A stretch of DNA of 64,000 bases from an uncultured Candidatus Actinomarina sp. (GTDB taxonomy: Bacteria > Actinomycetota > Acidimicrobiia > Actinomarinales > Actinomarinaceae), in NCBI GenBank assembly GCA_902555055.1, contig CACDQN010000002.1, positions 1 to 64,000 of the forward strand, given 5' to 3'. The position numbers and the translations under genes were made by a program. Within the stretch, counting starts at the first letter, position 1, and each line of letters opens with the position of its first letter. Positions 1 through 10,334 of this stretch are shown piece by piece. Below the pieces are notes generated by a model, which worked only from the letters and a program-made list of their open reading frames with translations, was not told where the DNA came from and searched no databases.

Positions 1-27
1 AAAGTGAATAAAATTATTTTTTTCATA

Positions 28-3000
28 TCAACCAACCTTTACAAACTCCCATTTATTATAATCAAATTCGTATCTACCTTCTCCCTCAGGTTCATATACT
101 GGAGGTCTTCCACATACATAATCTGCCATGTATACTTTTCCATCTTCACCACCTACAAGCCCTCCTGATCTGGTTGTACCTTTAAATCTCTCACATAGCT
201 GTTGTATTAACGGATACTCAAGTCCAAAGTAATATGTAGCCATTGCCTTAAATATAGATTGTTCAATTTCTGTTGCTGCGGGATGAGAAACTAAATCATC
301 GTATGTGTAAGCCATATCACGATAAAGAAACCTTAAAAGAAATGTTTCCTCTTTAGGATCTTTTGAAATACCTTCAATGTAAGTGTCTACTGCCTTTAGA
401 TATAAATCTAGTGAAGCCCTTTCATTATTTTCACTTTCAAGTAAATTACGAGCTATATCTTTGTACCCACCTGCCAAAGCCATATAATTTCCTAAAAGGT
501 CGTCTAGGTTTGCGTCGTACCAAACAGGATTTTCAAAGTCTAATTCACGCAGTACTACAGGGTTTTGTTTAATATTTGCTAAGTCACAGTCACTAAGTTC
601 AATATCATACTGTTCTTGATCAGCTCTACATATTTGACTCGAAGCTCTTGCAATTTCTTGTTTAGCCTGCGAAATACCAAGCCAACTGGCATTAATAGAA
701 TATGCTGAAAATAATTCTTTATCTTTTTTAAGCTGATCCTCATTAATATTATTTTTTTTGTTAAGGTTAATTTTTTGTTCTAAAAGATTAAATATAAGAG
801 AGAATTCTGTAATAGATGATACCTCTCTAATTTCGTTCATTGCGAGGTTATATGCCAGTTCATAATAGTTATATTTATCGACATCGTTATCCATTACTGT
901 AGCCATAGCCATAAATGCATAAGGTAGGCTAGGAATTAATTGGATAGCTTCTTCCATAAGGAACCTAGAATTTTGCTCAAGCCCTGTATAAATAAGCTCT
1001 TTATAGGTATCAATATCTGAAATTTTTATATCACCATATTGAACATCAGTAACTGTAACCTTTTCAAGAGTCTTGTAACTTTCTGAGTTTATTAGAAATT
1101 CAAAAATATCAAAATTGATTCCACCAAGGCCATCCCAAACAAAGTTTAGATTATATTCATCACCTTGAGGATTTCTCCAATTATCATCGCCATTCACAAC
1201 TTCATTAGCAAAATAGTGGCTAAACACTATCTCTGCTTCTGTAAACTTTCTCTCACTTAACACACTAAATGTTAGATTAAGTTTTTCTGGCTCTTCTCCA
1301 TAAGCGTAAGAGCGAGGTCCGTAATGATTTATATAATCATTTATATCCCAAGAAATTACTTCTTTAGCCTTTACTTCATTATTTTCATCACATGCAAAAT
1401 ACTCATTAGTTTCAATACAACCTATCACAGTTGGATTTACTAATTGATAATAAGTTTCTGTGACTTCCTCAGGCTTTAAAAGACCTGCTGCGTACAAGAA
1501 AATTTGACTATCTTGAATGGAGTCTCTTTTAATGGCTTTAAATTTATCACCATCTTTAACTACTCTTGTTGAGAACCTCTCTGTGGGAGTAACAATAAAT
1601 ACAGGTTTATATGTACGTCCATCCGACTGCAATACCTTAAAACCACCTTGAAGAGTATTAGTAGCAGTTGATAATGGTGATAGGTGCATGCCATCATCAC
1701 TCAGTGATTCTCTATATCCTGGACGAGGAAATCCGTATTTCCCTCCGCCAGTTTGCCCATAAATTGAATGTTGGAATTCATGTACAAATGATCCAAATTC
1801 TGGATTTCCAAGCATCAATACCATTTGCAATTCAAGATGAGTTTTACCATCAGACCATGGACCTACTTTTATTTTATTATCTTGTGCTGGTGCAGGATTT
1901 CCATTTGCTTCATAGTAATCTTGAAAGAAACCTGTTCCACGTATATGATCTGTAAGTCTCATCATATGACCACCGTGATAATATTCTCTTGCCCCTAAAA
2001 CAATTCCATTGATGTTATCATCAAAAAGTTCAAAAATTCTTCTATATGCTTGAACATCAAGATTTGGACTAAACACAACAGGGTAGTTGTTATTTTCGTA
2101 TTGTGAATAATCATATCCAATATTCATGAATAATGAATTTCTTGTAGCCCATGTATTTTCACTTATATGCTTAATTTCTACTGTTCCTTTAAGCGCAGGA
2201 TCAACAACTCTCACCTCTGCTTTATCAACGTAGGATTCGTTACTAAAGTCAATATCATAAGAAAGTTTCATACAATTATTTGTATATAGTCCATCACCTG
2301 CAACAGCATCTCCATGAGTTCCGTCATCATACAGATAAGGGGGTTCTGTACTTCCACCGTCAGAAGATCTCCATTCATCACTGAATTCTATTTTTGACTT
2401 ACCTGCATTGAAATTTAAATTATCCTTAACGATAATTTGTACTGCTTCACCAGGAAAAATAACTTGTGGATTATAGTATGCCTTAAAAAAATCAGGTTCA
2501 TCACTCCCCGTACCAGCTATGAATCTTGTTCCATGAAGACTTCTTAACCATTTAGGATTGTAAACGCTTGATGCAAAAAATTGATCAATCATATCAAAGT
2601 TTGTATAAGAGCCTTCAGTTACCGAAGCATCACAGGAATCTGCTTGTTGTGGGATGTAAAGATTATTATCTGGGCAATCTAAACTATCACCGTTAACTTC
2701 ACAAAATCTGTTAATTGGTATATCTCTTGTATCTTCAGCAGTAAAGGTGCTTTTTTGATCGGAATTCTTTACATCATTTTTAATATTGTATAAATCACAT
2801 AGCGGAAGAATCTCAATTCTTGCTGCAGAAGTTTTATCTCGAACTTGTTCTAAGTAGGACTTAATTTTATTTAGGTTGTCTTCAGATGGATTAACTCTGT
2901 CATAACGTATATTTTGTTCAATTTTGTCTCTAAGCCCAGATATCGAATCACTTTCCCAATCTATTGTTTCTACAAATTCTGAATTTAAGTTATATTCAGA

Positions 3001-3963
3001 ATATCCAGGTTTATCTTCATCATTGATTGGTTCATTTCTTTTTCGTAAAGAGTCTTCAATATGTAATGCCCAACCAGTTAACTCTGCAAGTTCAGTTGTC
3101 ATGATAATAAAGCTAGATAAATCTAAACACCCTTCTAGATTTATCGTACTGATAGCAGTACCGGAATTATCATCCAGATATACGCTATCTGGATTACACA
3201 ATTTTGAAGAAAGCAATATATTGTTCTTATCATCGAGTTGCTGTTTAAGGTTTTCAATCTCATCTCTCAATGCTTGATTGCCCGTTCCTTCGGCTAAAGA
3301 AATTTCATTTTTTAACCGCTTTATTTCTTTTAATCTGATTTCTACTTCAGGATTTCCTTCAGTACTTCTAAATAAATTTAATTCTATATCTAAAAGCTCA
3401 AGTTTAAGCCTTGCCTCATCTAACACATCTTTTTCTTCTTGAGATAGGTTTTCTTTTTTTTCTAAAGGTGCAATAGTACCGTCATAAACCTCTGCAAGAA
3501 TTGCATCTTGACCAAAGTTTGCAAAATCAACATCTGCATAGCTAATTCCCAGTTGTGATTCTAATGATTGCTTCCTGTCTCTTAATTGTTGGATATATTC
3601 ATTATTATCTGAATCGCTTGATTCTGATTCATAATCAGCTTGAAGCCCTTCAAGGACTGCAAGCTCTTCTTTCATATTTTGCAATTCTTCCTCAGAATAA
3701 GTAGTGTTGGCTGAAATTGCTAAAGTCTCTTCTTGATTTCTTAACTTACTAGTGATTTCAGCAATTTCTGATGTGAGGGTCTCAACACTATCATCAGATA
3801 AGCATTCCTCATTTGGGCTAGAATCTGAACCTAAATCTACTTCTACCTTCTCATCATTATCAGAACTAGTATCAGAACTAGTATCAGAACTAGTATCAGT
3901 ATTACCACCACATGAGGAAAGTAATAAAAATAAGATTAAAACTATTGAAAAATATTTTTTCAC
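28..3963 (-). CDS. Very large (1311 aa) lipoprotein with N-terminal coiled-coil-like region, DDGTHGDAVAGDGLYT beta-sandwich motif, HEFQH putative zinc-metallopeptidase motif and helical C-terminal region
   Basis: ORF; N-terminus MKKYFSIVLILFLLLSSCGG is a lipoprotein signal with lipobox Cys; HEFQH fits HExxH. Confidence 0.75.
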   Translation of the reverse strand: MKKYFSIVLILFLLLSSCGGNTDTSSDTSSDTSSDNDEKVEVDLGSDSSPNEECLSDDSVETLTSEIAEITSKLRNQEETLAISANTTYSEEELQNMKEELAVLEGLQADYESESSDSDNNEYIQQLRDRKQSLESQLGISYADVDFANFGQDAILAEVYDGTIAPLEKKENLSQEEKDVLDEARLKLELLDIELNLFRSTEGNPEVEIRLKEIKRLKNEISLAEGTGNQALRDEIENLKQQLDDKNNILLSSKLCNPDSVYLDDNSGTAISTINLEGCLDLSSFIIMTTELAELTGWALHIEDSLRKRNEPINDEDKPGYSEYNLNSEFVETIDWESDSISGLRDKIEQNIRYDRVNPSEDNLNKIKSYLEQVRDKTSAARIEILPLCDLYNIKNDVKNSDQKSTFTAEDTRDIPINRFCEVNGDSLDCPDNNLYIPQQADSCDASVTEGSYTNFDMIDQFFASSVYNPKWLRSLHGTRFIAGTGSDEPDFFKAYYNPQVIFPGEAVQIIVKDNLNFNAGKSKIEFSDEWRSSDGGSTEPPYLYDDGTHGDAVAGDGLYTNNCMKLSYDIDFSNESYVDKAEVRVVDPALKGTVEIKHISENTWATRNSLFMNIGYDYSQYENNNYPVVFSPNLDVQAYRRIFELFDDNINGIVLGAREYYHGGHMMRLTDHIRGTGFFQDYYEANGNPAPAQDNKIKVGPWSDGKTHLELQMVLMLGNPEFGSFVHEFQHSIYGQTGGGKYGFPRPGYRESLSDDGMHLSPLSTATNTLQGGFKVLQSDGRTYKPVFIVTPTERFSTRVVKDGDKFKAIKRDSIQDSQIFLYAAGLLKPEEVTETYYQLVNPTVIGCIETNEYFACDENNEVKAKEVISWDINDYINHYGPRSYAYGEEPEKLNLTFSVLSERKFTEAEIVFSHYFANEVVNGDDNWRNPQGDEYNLNFVWDGLGGINFDIFEFLINSESYKTLEKVTVTDVQYGDIKISDIDTYKELIYTGLEQNSRFLMEEAIQLIPSLPYAFMAMATVMDNDVDKYNYYELAYNLAMNEIREVSSITEFSLIFNLLEQKINLNKKNNINEDQLKKDKELFSAYSINASWLGISQAKQEIARASSQICRADQEQYDIELSDCDLANIKQNPVVLRELDFENPVWYDANLDDLLGNYMALAGGYKDIARNLLESENNERASLDLYLKAVDTYIEGISKDPKEETFLLRFLYRDMAYTYDDLVSHPAATEIEQSIFKAMATYYFGLEYPLIQQLCERFKGTTRSGGLVGGEDGKVYMADYVCGRPPVYEPEGEGRYEFDYNKWEFVKVG
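3859..3900. repeat. Tandem 12-bp repeat (ATCAGAACTAGT x3 plus a partial copy) encoding the (TSSD)n linker
   Basis: Read directly from the sequence. Confidence 0.9.
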
Positions 3964-4019
3964 TAAATTAATTCTACTGTAAATAAGCGGAAAAGTTTCC
4001 TAGTGAAGTATTTGAAATC

Positions 4020-5258
4020 CTAATTTTTTTTAAAGACAAGAGCTCCATTGTGCCCACCAAAACCAAAAGAATTAGACATTGCTGTAGAGAGGTCTTTTTC
4101 TAGGGCTATATTTGGGGTGTAATTTAAATCACATTCTTTATCTGGATTATTCAAATTTATTGTTGGTGGAATAATATTATTTTTTAAACTTAATAAGGAA
4201 ACTAATGACTCAAAAGCACCTCCACCTCCAAGTAAGTGTCCTGTCATAGACTTTGTAGAAGAAATATTAACATCGTATGCTTTTTCACCGAAGACTGTTT
4301 TGATTGCAGCAGTTTCATTTTTATCATTTGCTGGGGTAGAAGTTCCATGAGCATTAATATAATCAATATCATCAGGTGTTAATTGAGCATCAAATAGTGC
4401 TTTCTTCATAGCATCAACAGCACCTTTACCACCTTCTGCTGGGGCAGTAATATGATGAGCATCTGTTGATGCACCATAACCAGCAACATAGCCATATATA
4501 TTGGCACCTCTATTAATTGCCGATTCTTCACTTTCCATAATCAAAACTGTTGAACCCTCTCCCATTACAAATCCATCTCGATCTTTATCAAATGGCTTAC
4601 AGGCTTCTTTAGGATTTTTATTATTTGTTGAAAGAGCTCTTATTTGAGCAAATGCACCAATCGTCATAGCAGTTGTTCCAGATTCTGTTCCACCTGCAAT
4701 CACCATATCTACAATTCCATTTTGAATCATATTTTTAGCTTCTCCAACAGCGTTAGCAGAAGCAGCACAGGCTGTAGTGATTGTCAAAGAAGGTCCTTCG
4801 ATACCAAATTTAATTGCAACTTGTCCTGTACTTGAATTAGGCATCAATTGTGTTATGGCTAATGGATTTATCCTGGATGCACCTCGTTCATCGTATGTCC
4901 TCACTGCTTGTTCAGTTGCACCTATACCACCAATACCAGTTCCAAAAACAATTCCTACTCCATTCCCCAACCTTTGTTCTGTATCAAGATTCGCATCTTT
5001 AAGAGCTTCTTCTGTTGCATAAATAGAGAGATGTCCTGATCGATCAAGTTTGCGTGCATGTTGCTTTCCCATATACTCATTAGCATCAAAATTTTTAACT
5101 TCACCTGCAAAAGTTACTGGAAGTTCATCTGTTTTAAATGAAGTAATATGGTCTATTCCAGAAACACCTTTAATTAGGTTATTCCAAGTATCTGAAACAT
5201 TATTCCCTAATGGATTTATTGTTCCAAGACCGGTTACAACGACACGTCTTTTAGACAC
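4020..5258 (-). CDS. fabF: Beta-ketoacyl-ACP synthase II
   Basis: ORF; MSKRRVVVTGLGTINPLGN start, TACAAS active site, NAHGTSTPANDKNE motif. Confidence 0.95.
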   Translation of the reverse strand: MSKRRVVVTGLGTINPLGNNVSDTWNNLIKGVSGIDHITSFKTDELPVTFAGEVKNFDANEYMGKQHARKLDRSGHLSIYATEEALKDANLDTEQRLGNGVGIVFGTGIGGIGATEQAVRTYDERGASRINPLAITQLMPNSSTGQVAIKFGIEGPSLTITTACAASANAVGEAKNMIQNGIVDMVIAGGTESGTTAMTIGAFAQIRALSTNNKNPKEACKPFDKDRDGFVMGEGSTVLIMESEESAINRGANIYGYVAGYGASTDAHHITAPAEGGKGAVDAMKKALFDAQLTPDDIDYINAHGTSTPANDKNETAAIKTVFGEKAYDVNISSTKSMTGHLLGGGGAFESLVSLLSLKNNIIPPTINLNNPDKECDLNYTPNIALEKDLSTAMSNSFGFGGHNGALVFKKN

Positions 5259-5266
5259 GATTCAAT

Positions 5267-5518
5267 TTATATTTTTGAGTGCAGTAACTGAACAGCTTGT
5301 CCAACAGTTGAAACATCCGCTAGCTCATCATCATCTATTTCTATTTCAAACTCATCTTCAAAGGCCATTACCACCTCAACAATACCTAGTGAGTCAATTT
5401 CTAAATCTTCTTCGAGTTTGGCTTCCATAGTAACTTTTGACTCATCTATACCGAGGTCCTCTACGAAAAGACCTTTAACTTTTTCAAAAACTTCATTTAA
5501 TTCCATAATTTCCCCCAA
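5267..5518 (-). CDS. acpP: Acyl carrier protein
   Basis: 83-aa acidic ORF with the EIDSLGIVEV phosphopantetheine site. Confidence 0.95.
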   Translation of the reverse strand: MGEIMELNEVFEKVKGLFVEDLGIDESKVTMEAKLEEDLEIDSLGIVEVVMAFEDEFEIEIDDDELADVSTVGQAVQLLHSKI

Positions 5519-6247
5519 TTATGTGGTTAAACCACCATCTACAGGTATAACTTGTCCTGTTATATATTCTGACTCATCATTACATAAAAAAGCTACCACA
5601 TTTGATATATCTTCTGGCTTTCCAATGCGTTTAATTGAAAGTTGTTCTATAATATTTTCTTTATTTCCATCATCAAGAAAAGATGTCATATCTGTTTCGA
5701 TATAACCAGGCGCTATAACATTTGATGTTATATTTCGTGAACCTAGTTCTTTACTTATCGATTTAGCAAGTCCTATAAGCCCAGCTTTTGATGCTGCATA
5801 ATTTGATTGGCCTTGATTTCCAGATATTCCAACTACTGATGAAATAAAAATAATTCTACCCCATTTATTTTTCATCATTTGTTTAATTGCTCGTTGAGAG
5901 GTATAGAAACTTCCAGTTAGATTCGTTTGGATTACATCTAGCCATTCGTCATCCTTCATACGAGGTAATATATTATCTTTTGTAATTCCTGCATTATTTA
6001 TCAAAATATCCACTGACCCATATGAATCTTCTATAGTTGCAAAAGCTCTGTCAACTGATTCTTTACTTGAAATATTAATTTCAACACTATTTGCACTTCC
6101 TCCGCTTTCAGCAATTTCATTAACTACTTCTTCAGCTTTGTCTTGAGAATTAACATAACCCACTACAACATGATGACTTTTAGCAAGAGTAGTTGATATT
6201 GATTTACCAATACCTCTAGAGCCACCAGTAACTAATACAGTTTTCAT
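5519..6247 (-). CDS. fabG: 3-oxoacyl-ACP reductase
   Basis: SDR motifs TGGSRGIGK, NNAG, YAASKAG. Confidence 0.93.
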   Translation of the reverse strand: MKTVLVTGGSRGIGKSISTTLAKSHHVVVGYVNSQDKAEEVVNEIAESGGSANSVEINISSKESVDRAFATIEDSYGSVDILINNAGITKDNILPRMKDDEWLDVIQTNLTGSFYTSQRAIKQMMKNKWGRIIFISSVVGISGNQGQSNYAASKAGLIGLAKSISKELGSRNITSNVIAPGYIETDMTSFLDDGNKENIIEQLSIKRIGKPEDISNVVAFLCNDESEYITGQVIPVDGGLTT

Positions 6248-7338
6248 ATAAGATCTAATTTTTCAGGAATTTGATATTCAATAGCTTTTCTTATTGTGTC
6301 TACTGCCTTTCCATCAAAATCGGGTAATTTAGCATCGGAGGTATTTATTGGAGTTGTTCTTTCACCAAGACGAAGAGCACAAGCGCCCCAAGAAAGACCT
6401 GCGCCAACTGCTGTGAAGACGGCTGTTTCTCCACCCTTTATCTCTCCAGCTTCTAAGGCATCTACTAATGCTGTTGGAATAGAAGCAGCTGATGTATTTC
6501 CATATTTATGTACTTTTTTAATTGTTGTAGCGTTAGGGAGTTTTAATGATTTTTCTAGTCCCTCAACTATTCTTAAATTTGCTTGATGCGGAATAAGAAT
6601 ATCAATGTCTTCTTTACTTAAGCCAGATTTCTCAATAACTTCAGTTGAAGAGTTTGCCATAGCCCTAATCCCACCTTTAAAGATTTCTGGTCCATCAAAA
6701 GTCCACTGAACCCTAGCTGCCTCATCTTTTTTAAACCTATCCATTGCTGAACCAAAATTAGGAACTTCTAGGATGTCTAGCTTGTCAGAACTTAAGCCAT
6801 TAACAAATGAGTATATTTCACCTTCAGAAGGATCTTTGCTTTCCTCTATAACCACTGCACCAGCTCCATCTCCAAAAAGAACGGCAGTATTTCTATCTGA
6901 CCAATCCAGTAACCAAGTAATGTGCTCTGATCCAATCACAAGAGCTCTTTTGTACAACCCGCTTTCAATAAAGGCTTTTCCTTGTTCCATTGCATAAACA
7001 AATCCTGCACAAGCAGCATTGATATCGTATACAGATGCATTAACCGCACCAATCTTTCTTTGTACATGAGCAGCTGCTGATGGAACAATACTATCAGGGG
7101 TACATGTTGCTAAAATTACAACATCTATATCTTCAGGTGTTAAACCAGCACATGCAATAGCATGTTGCCCTGCAACAGATGCCATATCAGAGTTGTTTAC
7201 ATGACAAAATCTTCTTTCTTGAATTCCTGTTCTTTGTTGAATCCACTCATCTGAGGTGTCAACAAACACAGCTAAATCATCATTTGTCATGATATTGTCA
7301 GGCGAACACTTACCCCAACCAGTTATTGTTGATTTCAA
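6244..7338 (-). CDS. fabH: Beta-ketoacyl-ACP synthase III
   Basis: DINAACAGF active-site Cys, PHQANLRI and GNTSAASIP motifs. Confidence 0.94.
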   Translation of the reverse strand: MKSTITGWGKCSPDNIMTNDDLAVFVDTSDEWIQQRTGIQERRFCHVNNSDMASVAGQHAIACAGLTPEDIDVVILATCTPDSIVPSAAAHVQRKIGAVNASVYDINAACAGFVYAMEQGKAFIESGLYKRALVIGSEHITWLLDWSDRNTAVLFGDGAGAVVIEESKDPSEGEIYSFVNGLSSDKLDILEVPNFGSAMDRFKKDEAARVQWTFDGPEIFKGGIRAMANSSTEVIEKSGLSKEDIDILIPHQANLRIVEGLEKSLKLPNATTIKKVHKYGNTSAASIPTALVDALEAGEIKGGETAVFTAVGAGLSWGACALRLGERTTPINTSDAKLPDFDGKAVDTIRKAIEYQIPEKLDLI

Positions 7339-7352
7339 AAAAAACTCCCAGT

Positions 7353-8264
7353 CTAAATTGTATTTAAAGAGTCTAACGAATTAATAATTCCTATTCTCTT
7401 ACTAGATATAGACTTTTTAACCATCCCAGCAGTTACATTTCCAGGTCCGATATGATACCAATATTCTGGACTTTCTTCTTTCTCAATAGTTGTTATTTGC
7501 TTATGGAACAACACACTATTGTCTACTTGGTTTGCTAAACGTTCTTTTACATTAGATAGGTCGACTAATTGCGCATCAACATTCATGTATATCTTGAATT
7601 TACCAGGCTTAAACTCTATATTTTCTAATACTTCCTCAACATCTTTTTTTGCTGGGGTTACAACAGGAGAGTGAAATGCACCTGCTACATCAAGAGGAAT
7701 TACTCGTTTTGCATTTAATGCTTTGGGATTAGATTTTAAATAGTCAATATCTTCATATTTTCCACTAATAACAATTTGTGTTGCATCATTGTAGTTTGAG
7801 ATATTTATTTCGACACCCTGCACGTTTAACTCTGAAACTGAATTCACAGTTTTATCTAATTCAGATGATAATACTGCTGCCATAGTCGTACCAGAGTTTT
7901 CAACTGCCTTTTGCATAGCATCCCCTCTTACAGAAATTATTTTTAGTGCATCACTAAATGATATATATTCTCCTAACGCTAGGGCAGTGTACTCTCCAAG
8001 AGAGTGACCAATTGCTACTCTAGGATTACCAAATTTCTTAATTGCTTCAAGTCCATAACAGTAGGAAATAGCAAAAATATAAGGTTGAGCAATATTAGTT
8101 TTTGTTATCTCTTCTTTGTCATTTGTTAAAACTACATCTTTTAGAGACCAATTAAGTGCCTGTTCAAATTCCTTAATTAATAAATTTGGATATATATCAA
8201 GTAACTCTTCTCCCATTCCAACTTGTTGGGATCCTTGTCCCGGAAACATTGCTACCCAGTTCAA
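7353..8264 (-). CDS. fabD: Malonyl-CoA:ACP transacylase
   Basis: FPGQGSQ and GHSLGEY motifs. Confidence 0.94.
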   Translation of the reverse strand: MNWVAMFPGQGSQQVGMGEELLDIYPNLLIKEFEQALNWSLKDVVLTNDKEEITKTNIAQPYIFAISYCYGLEAIKKFGNPRVAIGHSLGEYTALALGEYISFSDALKIISVRGDAMQKAVENSGTTMAAVLSSELDKTVNSVSELNVQGVEINISNYNDATQIVISGKYEDIDYLKSNPKALNAKRVIPLDVAGAFHSPVVTPAKKDVEEVLENIEFKPGKFKIYMNVDAQLVDLSNVKERLANQVDNSVLFHKQITTIEKEESPEYWYHIGPGNVTAGMVKKSISSKRIGIINSLDSLNTI

Positions 8265-8635
8265 TTTGAGACTTCCGATATTGCAAAGGCAATGGCATTA
8301 TTTTTTTCATGGGATAGGGATACATGCACATTATCAATTCTTGATTTTGTAGCAAGTTCTCTTGCTTTTCCATGTAAGATTACTTCTGGTTTCCCACCAC
8401 CAGTAATTTCTATATCCCTCCAATTGAGCTGTCTCCACCCTTTACCTAAAGATTTCATTACAGCCTCTTTACCAGCAAATCTGGCTCCTAATCTTTTTGA
8501 TGGATCAGCAAATCTATTTGCATAAATTACTTCATTTTCTGTAAAGCATCTTTGTTCAAATTTTGATTGAGATTTAGCTAGAAGTTTTCTCACTCTATTT
8601 AAATCAACTTGGTCAACTCCTATACCAAATATCAT
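8261..8635 (-). CDS. acpS: Holo-ACP synthase
   Basis: GIGVDQVDLNRV and RFAGKEAVMKSLG motifs. Confidence 0.93.
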   Translation of the reverse strand: MIFGIGVDQVDLNRVRKLLAKSQSKFEQRCFTENEVIYANRFADPSKRLGARFAGKEAVMKSLGKGWRQLNWRDIEITGGGKPEVILHGKARELATKSRIDNVHVSLSHEKNNAIAFAISEVSN

Positions 8636-10332
8636 TAGAACTTTACTTCTATTTCAACAAGTAGGTCATCTTTTTTAACAGCTTGACCTTTTGTGATATT
8701 AAATGTTTTTACAATGCCATCAATTGGTGAAGTAATTACATTTTCCATTTTCATTGCCTCTAGAACAAACAAGGAGTCCCCTTTTTTAACTTTTCGTCCT
8801 TGCTTTGTCATGGTCTCCATAATCGTTCCCTGCATTTCAGCAAAAATAAGACCGGGATTTTTAATATTTCCTGTTAAATCCATTCCAATCTTTTTTGGCC
8901 TTTGTGGTGCAAGTGTAGGATTAGCAGAATCCTCAAGAGAAATATTAACTTTACTTGGCCTATCAGAGATCACTTCATCCTCTTCAAGTTCCCTGATTTC
9001 AAAATTCTCCTCAAGAAACTTTACATGAATCTGGCTATTGACAAACTCTTTGGTTTTTAAAATATCAGCCAATACGTTAATAGTTGTTGGTATTCCACCT
9101 ATTACATACTCTTCTAGGCATCTAATTCCTTTAGACCGAGCCTCTTCTCTTGACACACCCCAGACAATTAATTTTGAAATCAAATTGTCATAGAAGTGAG
9201 TAATCTGAGTTCCTGTTCTTGCCCATCCGTCAACTCTTACACCATTTCCTGTTGGCTCTCTATATTCAGTGATGGTTCCTGGAGTTGGTAGGAAGTTATT
9301 TGATGGGTCCTCAGCATTAATTCTAAATTCAATACTATGACCTCGTGCCTCTAGTTCATAATCCTCAATTGAATGCCCAAGAGCTATCTTTATTTGTTCC
9401 TTTACTAAATCAAGACCATACCTCATCTCTGTAACAGTATGTTCTACTTGAAGCCTGGTATTCATTTCTAAGAAATAAAAATTCTCATCACTATCAGCCA
9501 AAAACTCAACGGTGCCTGCATTTACATATTCAGAATTAGAGGCTATCTTCAGTGTATATTCTTTCAATTTTTCTCTGCCATAATCAGAAAGCCATGCAGG
9601 TGGGCTTTCTTCAATAAGTTTTTGATTCCTTCTTTGCAGAGAACAATCTCTCTCTCCTAGATAAAGGACATTTCCATGTTTGTCAGCAAGGATTTGGGTT
9701 TCTACATGTCTTGCTGGTTTTATAAATTTCTCAACATAGATTTGATCAGAACCAAAATAAGCTTCACTTTCCCTTTTAACAATTTCAAAATTTTCCAGAA
9801 GCTCAGTTTCATTATGTACAATTCTAAGTCCTTTTCCACCACCACCATGAGCTGCTTTTAATGCAACTGGGTAGCCAAAACTTGCAGCATCTTTAATGGC
9901 ATCTCTTTTTAGACGAGAAGGTTTCAATTGACCAGGTACAGGGTTCAACCCAAGTTTTGTCACTAACTTTCTTGACTCAATCTTGTCTCCCATAGACTTA
10001 ATAGTCTCTGGTTTAGGACCTATCCAAGATATGCCCTTTTTTTCTATAGCTTTTGCAAAATCTGCATTTTCAGCAAGAAAACCATATCCAGGATGCACCA
10101 AGTCTGCTTTTGTATCTACTGCAGCTTTTACAAGTTTTTTTAAATTTCTATAACTATCAGCTGGAAGAGATCCACCAAGATAATATGACTCATCGGCTCT
10201 CTTTACATGAAGTGAATCCTCATCTGCATCGGAATATACCGCAATGGTATAGAGATCCATTTCTTTGGCGGATCTTATTATTCGTAATGCAATTTCACCA
10301 CGATTAGCAATAAGGATTCTTTTTTGACTCAT
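8635..10332 (-). CDS. Acyl-CoA carboxylase alpha chain: biotin carboxylase with C-terminal biotin carboxyl carrier domain
   Basis: KRILIANRGEIALRIIR N-terminus, GGGGKG motif, C-terminal EAMKMENVI biotinylation site. Confidence 0.94.
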   Translation of the reverse strand: MSQKRILIANRGEIALRIIRSAKEMDLYTIAVYSDADEDSLHVKRADESYYLGGSLPADSYRNLKKLVKAAVDTKADLVHPGYGFLAENADFAKAIEKKGISWIGPKPETIKSMGDKIESRKLVTKLGLNPVPGQLKPSRLKRDAIKDAASFGYPVALKAAHGGGGKGLRIVHNETELLENFEIVKRESEAYFGSDQIYVEKFIKPARHVETQILADKHGNVLYLGERDCSLQRRNQKLIEESPPAWLSDYGREKLKEYTLKIASNSEYVNAGTVEFLADSDENFYFLEMNTRLQVEHTVTEMRYGLDLVKEQIKIALGHSIEDYELEARGHSIEFRINAEDPSNNFLPTPGTITEYREPTGNGVRVDGWARTGTQITHFYDNLISKLIVWGVSREEARSKGIRCLEEYVIGGIPTTINVLADILKTKEFVNSQIHVKFLEENFEIRELEEDEVISDRPSKVNISLEDSANPTLAPQRPKKIGMDLTGNIKNPGLIFAEMQGTIMETMTKQGRKVKKGDSLFVLEAMKMENVITSPIDGIVKTFNITKGQAVKKDDLLVEIEVKF

Positions 10333-10334
10333 AG

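Noticed and set aside
1668-1955. 95-aa plus-strand ORF inside the giant lipoprotein gene (also 363-572, 2924-3277, 3752-3982)
   Set aside because: Antisense to a long, clearly coding ORF; composition is a by-product of the opposite strand.
3859-3900. Possible CRISPR-like repeat
   Set aside because: Contiguous 12-bp units with no spacers, inside a coding sequence in frame.
4644-5430. Plus-strand ORFs opposite fabF and acpP
   Set aside because: Antisense shadows of strongly recognised genes; no family features.
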